A DNA stretch of 36,918 bases from Lachnospiraceae bacterium. Its GTDB lineage: Bacteria > Bacillota > Clostridia > Lachnospirales > Lachnospiraceae. The translations under genes were made by a program, and so were the position numbers. Shown here one piece after another: positions 31,606 through 36,918 of the stretch. Where the stretch lies: the NCBI GenBank assembly GCA_024691065.1, contig JAILOA010000153.1, positions 1 through 36,918 on the forward strand, in the 5' to 3' direction. Positions within the stretch are counted from its first letter, which is position 1; every line of letters begins with the position of its first letter. Below the pieces are notes generated by a model. The model searched no databases and was not told the DNA's origin. It saw only the letters and a list, made by a program, of their open reading frames with translations.

Positions 31606-32010
31606 TTACCATACGAATGCAAGAACTTCGCCACCAACATTGTTCTTTCTGGCTTCCTTGTCTGTCATGATGCCTTTGTTGGTTGAAATAATTGCGATTC
31701 CGAGTCCACCGAGAACATAAGGAATATCTTCTACACCTACGTAAATTCTAAGACCCGGCTTAGAAATTCTCTTGATTCCTGAAATGATTTTCTCATTCTT
31801 ATCTGAACCATACTTCAATGCGATACGGATATCCTTAAATCCCTGCTTATTATCTACTAAATCGTACTTCTTGATATAACCCTCATTTAAAAGGATTTCT
31901 GCTATAGAAACTTTCATCTTTGAGCTTGGTATATCTACAGTATCATGCTTTGCAGAGTTTGCATTACGTATTCTTGTGAGCATATCTGCAATAGGATCAC
32001 TCGTCATCAT
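31606..32010 (-). CDS. rpsH: Ribosomal protein S8
   Basis: A 134-residue 16S-rRNA-binding protein; in E. coli S8 also represses the spc operon. The opening [14 protein letters not shown] and the C-terminal [26 protein letters not shown] are standard. Two adjacent ATG codons (32010 and 32007) follow GGAGG; either could be used. Confidence 0.98.
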   Translation of the reverse strand: MMTSDPIADMLTRIRNANSAKHDTVDIPSSKMKVSIAEILLNEGYIKKYDLVDNKQGFKDIRIALKYGSDKNEKIISGIKRISKPGLRIYVGVEDIPYVLGGLGIAIISTNKGIMTDKEARKNNVGGEVLAFVW

Positions 32011-32027
32011 TTTTGATTTACCTCCTC

Positions 32028-32213
32028 TTACCAGCTTGCTTTCTTAACGCCAGGGATTTCACCCTTATATGCTAATTCACGGAAGCAGATTCTGCAGATT
32101 CCGTACTTCTTTAATACTGAATGTGGACGACCACAAATTCTACAACGTGTGTAAGCTCTTGTTGAGAACTTTGGCTTACGCTGTTGCTTTATTTTCATTG
32201 ACGTTTTAGCCAT
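32028..32213 (-). CDS. rpsZ: Ribosomal protein S14, zinc type
   Basis: A 61-residue short S14 with an intact zinc knuckle (C24, C27, C40, C43; CRIC and CRIC). This compact zinc form is the usual one in Firmicutes and contrasts with the longer zinc-free paralogue. Confidence 0.98.
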   Translation of the reverse strand: MAKTSMKIKQQRKPKFSTRAYTRCRICGRPHSVLKKYGICRICFRELAYKGEIPGVKKASW

Positions 32214-32229
32214 AACTCTACCTCTTTCT

Positions 32230-32775
32230 TTAGTTCTTTGTGAACGGCATACCGAACTGAGTTAAAAGCTCACGAGCTTCTTCATCAGTATTTGCAGTTG
32301 TTACTACGATTACGTCCATACCTCTAACCTTGTCAACCTTATCATATTCGATTTCAGGGAAGATAAGCTGCTCCTTGAGACCAAGTGCATAGTTACCTCT
32401 ACCGTCGAATGCGTTAGGATTAACTCCTCTGAAGTCACGTACACGAGGAAGTGCAAGATTTACAAGTCTGTCAAAGAACTCATACATCTTATCTCCTCTA
32501 AGTGTAACCTTACATCCAATTGCCTGTCCTTCACGGATCTTAAAGTTAGCTACAGAATTTTTTGCCTTTGTAGGTACAGGCTTCTGTCCTGCAATTATGG
32601 CAAGATCAGCCATAGCAGCATCAAGAACTTTAGAGTTTTCTTTAGCCTCACCAACACCCATGTTGATTACGATTTTAGCAAGCTTTGGTACCTGCATTAC
32701 ATTTTTATAACCAAACTTCTTCGTCATTTCACCGACGATTTTGCTTTCGTATTCATCTCTTAAACGATTACTCAC
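32230..32775 (-). CDS. rplE: Ribosomal protein L5
   Basis: A 181-residue 5S-rRNA-binding protein with the signatures [38 protein letters not shown] and [17 protein letters not shown]. Normal length and order. Confidence 0.98.
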   Translation of the reverse strand: MSNRLRDEYESKIVGEMTKKFGYKNVMQVPKLAKIVINMGVGEAKENSKVLDAAMADLAIIAGQKPVPTKAKNSVANFKIREGQAIGCKVTLRGDKMYEFFDRLVNLALPRVRDFRGVNPNAFDGRGNYALGLKEQLIFPEIEYDKVDKVRGMDVIVVTTANTDEEARELLTQFGMPFTKN

Positions 32776-32795
32776 TTTAGGCTATCCTCCTTCTC

Positions 32796-33101
32796 TTAGT
32801 CTAATGTTTCGCCAGTAGCTTTAGCATAGCGAATCTTGTTACCGTTCTCTACCTTAAAACCTACTCTTGAAACCTTGCCATTGCTGACTAACATTACATT
32901 TGAAATATCCAATGGAGCTGAGAATTTTGTAATTCCGCCCTGTGGATTTAACTGTGATGGCTTGGTACTCTTTGTTGCTTCGTTAATTCCGTCGATTGTT
33001 ACCTTTCCGTCTTTAACCTTGGTAACCTTGCCCTCACGGCCTTTATCTTTACCGGTGATTACTCTTACTGTATCACCTTTCTTAATTTTACTGGTTGCCA
33101 T
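32796..33101 (-). CDS. rplX: Ribosomal protein L24
   Basis: A 101-residue KOW-domain assembly protein (IKKGDTVRVITGKDKGREGKV). AAGGAGG precedes ATG 33101; the open frame back to 33149 runs over the rplN stop and has no ribosome site. Confidence 0.98.
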   Translation of the reverse strand: MATSKIKKGDTVRVITGKDKGREGKVTKVKDGKVTIDGINEATKSTKPSQLNPQGGITKFSAPLDISNVMLVSNGKVSRVGFKVENGNKIRYAKATGETLD

Positions 33102-33120
33102 TTTTAATGCCTCCTTATAA

Positions 33121-33489
33121 TTAAAGCACTTCCGGTGCCAATGAAACAATCTTCATGAACTTATGGTCTCTTAATTCTCTTGCAACCGGTCCAAAAATAC
33201 GTGTTCCCTTAGGTGTCTTGTCCGGATTTATAATAACTGCGGCATTATCATCAAATCTGATGTAAGAACCGTCTGGACGTCTGATACTCTTTACAGTACG
33301 TACAACAACAGCTTTTACAACATCACCCTTCTTTACAACGCCGCCTGGTGTTGCATCTTTAACAGAAGCAACTATTACATCACCGATGCTAGCATATCTT
33401 CTTACAGAACCTCCCATAACACGAATACAGAGAAGCTCTTTAGCACCAGTGTTATCAGCTACCTTTAATCTGGTTTCCTGCTGTACCAT
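33121..33489 (-). CDS. rplN: Ribosomal protein L14
   Basis: A 122-residue beta-barrel protein with the invariant opening [21 protein letters not shown], the [11 protein letters not shown] segment and the closing [14 protein letters not shown]. Normal length and spacing. Confidence 0.98.
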   Translation of the reverse strand: MVQQETRLKVADNTGAKELLCIRVMGGSVRRYASIGDVIVASVKDATPGGVVKKGDVVKAVVVRTVKSIRRPDGSYIRFDDNAAVIINPDKTPKGTRIFGPVARELRDHKFMKIVSLAPEVL

Positions 33490-33518
33490 GATTTACCTCC
33501 AAATCTTTCAGTGACTAA

Positions 33519-33773
33519 TTATTTAGCTCTTTCGATAACTTCTACAAGTCTCCATCTCTTATCTTTTGAAAGAGGTCTTGTTTCCATTACTCTAACTCTA
33601 TCACCTTTTTTACATGTATTCTCTTCGTCATGAACCTTAAGTCTTCTGGTTCTCTTTACAATCTTCTTATAAAGTGGATGCTTTACATTATCTACAACAG
33701 CAACTACTGCTGTTTTTTCCATCTTATCGCTTACCACCAAACCCACACGGGTTTTTCTAAGATTTCTATCCAC
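33519..33773 (-). CDS. rpsQ: Ribosomal protein S17
   Basis: An 84-residue OB-fold protein that binds 16S rRNA ([22 protein letters not shown]). I choose GTG 33773, which has AAAGGAG eight bases upstream and gives the usual length. The in-frame ATG 33791 would put its ribosome site directly against the codon and would add six residues. Confidence 0.95.
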   Translation of the reverse strand: MDRNLRKTRVGLVVSDKMEKTAVVAVVDNVKHPLYKKIVKRTRRLKVHDEENTCKKGDRVRVMETRPLSKDKRWRLVEVIERAK

Positions 33774-33795
33774 GAGTAATTCTCCTTTCATCCCT

Positions 33796-33996
33796 TTATT
33801 CTACAACAGTTGCAAGGACAGTCTTGATACGTGCAATGTTCTTCTTAACTTCCTTGATTCTTCCGGTATTATCAAGCTGGTTAGTTGCATTCTGGAATCT
33901 TAAATTGAAAAGCTCCTTCTTTGCAGCTGTAAGTTCTTCGTTTAACTCGGCAGCTGACTTAGCCGTAAGCTCTTCCATATACTGTTTACGCTTCAC
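33796..33996 (-). CDS. rpmC: Ribosomal protein L29
   Basis: A 66-residue helical-hairpin protein near the exit tunnel ([25 protein letters not shown]). It starts at GTG 33996, eight bases after GGAGG. It overlaps the end of rplP by 11 bp, so its ribosome site lies within rplP and translation is probably coupled. Confidence 0.97.
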   Translation of the reverse strand: MKRKQYMEELTAKSAAELNEELTAAKKELFNLRFQNATNQLDNTGRIKEVKKNIARIKTVLATVVE

Positions 33997-34444
33997 TTAC
34001 AGCACCTCCTTCTCTAAGTGCTACCTCTTTTGCAAGATCCTCTTTTGAAATAATTTTACATTTAACAGGAAGCTTGTGTGTGGCAAGTCTTAATGCTTCT
34101 TTAGCTGTTTCCTCAGGTACTCCTGCGATCTCAAAGAGAACTCTTCCCGGTTTAACTACTGCTACCCAGTACTCAAGTGCACCTTTACCGGAACCCATAC
34201 GTGTTTCAGCAGGCTTTGCTGTAACAGGCTTATCCGGGAAAATCTTAATCCAAATCTGACCACCACGCTTTACATAACGCGTCATAGCTACACGGGCTGC
34301 TTCTATCTGATTTGACTTTACCCAACAAGGCTCAAGGGCAACGATACCATATTCACCGTTTGTGATCTGGTTTCCTCTTAAAGCCTTACCTTTCATCGTA
34401 CCACGGAACTGCTTACGATGCTTTACTCTTTTAGGCATTAACAT
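33986..34444 (-). CDS. rplP: Ribosomal protein L16
   Basis: A 152-residue large-subunit protein at the A-site tRNA elbow ([40 protein letters not shown]). ATG 34444 shares its A with the TAA stop of rpsC (TAATG), giving a one-base overlap. The internal ATG 34438 is further from GGGAG. Confidence 0.97.
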   Translation of the reverse strand: MLMPKRVKHRKQFRGTMKGKALRGNQITNGEYGIVALEPCWVKSNQIEAARVAMTRYVKRGGQIWIKIFPDKPVTAKPAETRMGSGKGALEYWVAVVKPGRVLFEIAGVPEETAKEALRLATHKLPVKCKIISKEDLAKEVALREGGAVSEA

Positions 34445-35121
34445 TATTTATCGCTCCCTTCTTTTTTCTTCTTATCGTCTTTTCTGGTAGGAAGTACTTC
34501 ACCATGGTAAATCCATACCTTAACACCAACTTTACCATAGGTAGTATCTGCTTCTGCAAAACCATAATCGATGTTTGCACGAAGTGTCTGAAGAGGAATT
34601 GTTCCCTCTACATAGAATTCTGTACGAGCCATATCAGCACCGCCAAGACGTCCCGAACAAGCAGCCTTGATACCCTTAGCGCCTGACTTCATTGTTCTTG
34701 ACATAACAGATTTCATTGCACGACGGAATGAAATACGTGCTTCAAGCTGTGCAGCGATTGCTTCAGCAACAAGCTGAGCTTCTTTATCAGGGTTCTTAAT
34801 ATCCATAATCTTGATATCAAGAGCCTTCTTTGTCTTAATAACTTTTGCAAGTTCTTTCTTTAAGTTCTCGATTTCAGCACCACCCTTACCGATTACGAAA
34901 CCAGGCTTAGCAGTGTGAATAATTACTCTAATTTTATTAGTCGGTCTTTCAATTTCAACATTTGAAATTCCTGCATTGTAAAGCTTCTTCTTAACGAACT
35001 TTCTGATGTTGTAGTCCTCTACAAGGTTATCAGAAAAATCTTTACCCTCAGCATACCATGTAGAACTCCAGTCTTTAATAACACCGACTCTTAATCCATG
35101 TGGGTTAACCTTCTGTCCCAT
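34444..35121 (-). CDS. rpsC: Ribosomal protein S3
   Basis: A 225-residue mRNA-entry-site protein with the KH motif [14 protein letters not shown] after AKPGFVIG, the opening [17 protein letters not shown], and a lysine-rich tail. AAGGAGG precedes ATG 35121; the open frame back to 35142 is rejected. Confidence 0.98.
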   Translation of the reverse strand: MGQKVNPHGLRVGVIKDWSSTWYAEGKDFSDNLVEDYNIRKFVKKKLYNAGISNVEIERPTNKIRVIIHTAKPGFVIGKGGAEIENLKKELAKVIKTKKALDIKIMDIKNPDKEAQLVAEAIAAQLEARISFRRAMKSVMSRTMKSGAKGIKAACSGRLGGADMARTEFYVEGTIPLQTLRANIDYGFAEADTTYGKVGVKVWIYHGEVLPTRKDDKKKKEGSDK

Positions 35122-35131
35122 GTCTTCCTCC

Positions 35132-35521
35132 TTACTGCTCATTGAGCACGATTGTAATGTGACTCATTCTCTTTTCGATTCTATAAGCCCTACCCTGTGC
35201 TCTAGGTCTGATTCTCTTCATCGTAGGACCCTTATTAGCAAAACATTCCTCAACGTAGAGACTTTCGCGACTCATACCATTGTTGTTTTCTGCATTTGCT
35301 ATAGCGGAATTTAACAGTTTTAAGATAATACCCGATGCATATCTTGGGTTATATGTTAAGATTGCGATTGCTGTTTCAACGTCTTTTCCTCTGATAGCGT
35401 CAAGTACGTAGCAAGCCTTAGTAACTGATACTCTTGCATATGAAAGCTTAGCCTTTGGACGTCTGTCCTTCATGTCTTCATTTCTCTGACGCTTCACCTG
35501 AGATCTATGACCTTTAGCCAT
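35132..35521 (-). CDS. rplV: Ribosomal protein L22
   Basis: A 129-residue exit-tunnel protein ([21 protein letters not shown]; the hairpin region ends [24 protein letters not shown]). The length is slightly above 110 because of a basic N-terminal extension ([20 protein letters not shown]), which is seen in some Clostridia. Confidence 0.97.
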   Translation of the reverse strand: MAKGHRSQVKRQRNEDMKDRRPKAKLSYARVSVTKACYVLDAIRGKDVETAIAILTYNPRYASGIILKLLNSAIANAENNNGMSRESLYVEECFANKGPTMKRIRPRAQGRAYRIEKRMSHITIVLNEQ

Positions 35522-35561
35522 TGTTGAAACCTCCTTTCAAATACTTTTATGTATGTTCTAA

Positions 35562-35840
35562 TTATTTCTTACCCTTTTTCTCGTCCTTACCGTGTCCTCT
35601 GTAGGTTCTGGTAGCTACGAATTCACCTAACTTATGTCCAACCATGTCTTCAGTAACATATACAGGTACATGCTTTCTACCGTCATGTACTGCAAAAGTA
35701 AGACCTACGAAAGATGGAAAAATTGTAGAACGACGTGACCAAGTCTTGATTACAGTCTTGTCACCTGACTTATTCACTTCTTCGACCTTTTTCATAAGAC
35801 TAGCGTCTGCGAAAGGTCCTTTCTTTAATGAACGTGCCAT
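35562..35840 (-). CDS. rpsS: Ribosomal protein S19
   Basis: A 92-residue head protein ([50 protein letters not shown], cut here by family convention). Standard length with a lysine-rich tail; 40 bp before rplV. Confidence 0.98.
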   Translation of the reverse strand: MARSLKKGPFADASLMKKVEEVNKSGDKTVIKTWSRRSTIFPSFVGLTFAVHDGRKHVPVYVTEDMVGHKLGEFVATRTYRGHGKDEKKGKK

Positions 35841-35869
35841 AACTTATACCTCTTTCTTCTTATGCATTA

Positions 35870-36712
35870 TTATTTAATAACGTCACCGTTTCTTCTTCTT
35901 ACAATAAGCTTATTAGACTTATTCTTCTTCTTACGTGTCTTAAGACCAAGTGCAGGCTTGCCCCAAGGTGTACATGGACCCGGACGACCGATTGGTGCAC
36001 GACCTTCACCACCACCGTGTGGATGGTCATTAGGGTTCATAACAGAACCACGAACTGTTGGGCGGATACCCATGTGACGCTTACGACCGGCTTTACCGAT
36101 TTTTACAAGTGAATGCTCAACATTTCCTACGCTTCCGATTGTTGCACGGCATGTAATAGGAACCATTCTCATTTCACCTGATGGAAGACGAAGTGTTGCA
36201 TACTTTCCTTCCTTAGCCATAAGCTGTGCTGAGTTACCGGCTGAACGTACCATCTGAGCTCCTCTTCCAGGATAAATCTCGATGTTGTGAATTTCTGAAC
36301 CTACCGGAATGTTCTCGAGCGGAAGACAATTTCCAACTCTGATTTCAGCTTCAGGACCGCTCATAACCTTCTGTCCAACCTTAAGTCCTACAGGAGCGAT
36401 GATATAAGCTTTCTCACCATCTGCATAAGCGATAAGTGCAATATTTGCTGTTCTGTTTGGATCGTATTCGATTGTCTTAACTGTTGCAGGAATACCATCC
36501 TTAACTCTCTTGAAATCGATAATTCTGTATTTTCTTCTTGAACCGCCGCCGTGATGTCTTACAGTAATCTTACCCTGATTGTTACGTCCGGCGTTCTTCT
36601 TCAGTGAAACTAAAAGTGACTTCTCAGGCGTATTTGATGTGATCTCAGCCTTGTCAAGTACTGACATGTTTCTTCTTGAAGGTGTATATGGGTTAAATGT
36701 TCTAATTCCCAT
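35870..36712 (-). CDS. rplB: Ribosomal protein L2
   Basis: A 280-residue protein essential for subunit joining. [15 protein letters not shown], the SH3-like middle and the C-terminal [18 protein letters not shown], with the functional histidine, are intact. It is the first complete ribosomal gene at the right edge. rplW, expected directly upstream, is absent from the following 206 bp. Confidence 0.98.
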   Translation of the reverse strand: MGIRTFNPYTPSRRNMSVLDKAEITSNTPEKSLLVSLKKNAGRNNQGKITVRHHGGGSRRKYRIIDFKRVKDGIPATVKTIEYDPNRTANIALIAYADGEKAYIIAPVGLKVGQKVMSGPEAEIRVGNCLPLENIPVGSEIHNIEIYPGRGAQMVRSAGNSAQLMAKEGKYATLRLPSGEMRMVPITCRATIGSVGNVEHSLVKIGKAGRKRHMGIRPTVRGSVMNPNDHPHGGGEGRAPIGRPGPCTPWGKPALGLKTRKKKNKSNKLIVRRRNGDVIK

Positions 36713-36845
36713 GACTTACTCCTTTCGTATCTCTAAAATCCATCGAATATTGTTTTCTCGATGGAAGTATGTATATTTAATTCAATGCGCCTCCCCAAAA
36801 ATGGAGGGGGGAGTGCACGTAAACTTGACTAACCGTTAGGTGTCA

Positions 36846-36911
36846 AGCACCCACCAGCTTTTGTAGTGTGGTGACAGAATTTTGCTCGCAAAATTCTGCT
36901 AAATAGGTGCT
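36846..36911. repeat. Two-armed palindromic element upstream of rplB
   Basis: An outer AGCACC/GGTGCT pair (36846-36851 and 36906-36911) encloses CACCA/TGGTG (36852-36856 and 36869-36873) and an 11-bp stem CAGAATTTTGC/GCAAAATTCTG (36875-36885 and 36888-36898). A CTTGAC/GTCAAG inverted pair lies just before it, near 36823-36846. No coding signal. Confidence 0.6.
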
Positions 36912-36918
36912 CGTAAAA

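Overview
The window looks like chromosomal DNA from a low-GC Gram-positive anaerobe of the class Clostridia, most likely Lachnospiraceae (Butyrivibrio, Pseudobutyrivibrio or Lachnospira type). This rests on protein style, AGGAGG ribosome sites, a zinc-type S14, a Cys4 zinc adenylate kinase, GLUG/InlB-repeat surface proteins and a CheX/CheY pair. No taxonomic search was possible, so the genus is inference.

Layout. (1) 1-2276, plus strand: tRNA-Gln(UUG) with promoter and terminator, a YlmH-like S4 RNA-binding protein, and a membrane DUF218 (YdcF/SanA-like) protein. (2) 2421-8276, mainly minus strand: metG, two proteins of unknown function (one an internal duplication) and a sodium:solute symporter. 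The spacers here hold several unrelated tandem-repeat arrays. (3) 8486-13274, minus: a class A penicillin-binding protein with long disordered ends, a small membrane-anchored protein and a PlsC-type acyltransferase. (4) 13574-22672, minus: two very large paralogous secreted proteins with GLUG-like repeats, InlB-like modules, acidic linkers and strongly basic C termini. A palindrome-rich spacer with 15-bp inverted ends separates them. (5) 22980-24403, minus: a CheY-type response regulator and, upstream of it, a CheX-type phosphatase whose N terminus matches the MshEN cyclic-di-GMP-binding motif. (6) 24860-36712, minus: infA, map, adk, secY and the spc/S10 ribosomal protein genes back to rplB, where the window ends before rplW.

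How the parts fit. The right third is housekeeping translation and secretion. SecY would export the PBP, the two surface proteins and other membrane proteins, and Map and IF-1 serve translation. The left two thirds are mostly envelope functions: peptidoglycan synthesis, phospholipid acylation, surface proteins and transport. The CheX/CheY pair is a compact signalling unit.

Most notable: the MshEN-like/CheX fusion next to CheY; the palindromic spacer between the giant surface genes; a possible family of structured intergenic elements near 22.8 and 25.2 kb; several minisatellites, two of which contain the 3' end and stop codon of the adjacent gene; and unusually long, hairpin-bearing spacers in the distal spc operon. 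infA is followed by a strong terminator rather than by the usual rpmJ-rpsM-rpsK-rpsD-rpoA-rplQ genes.
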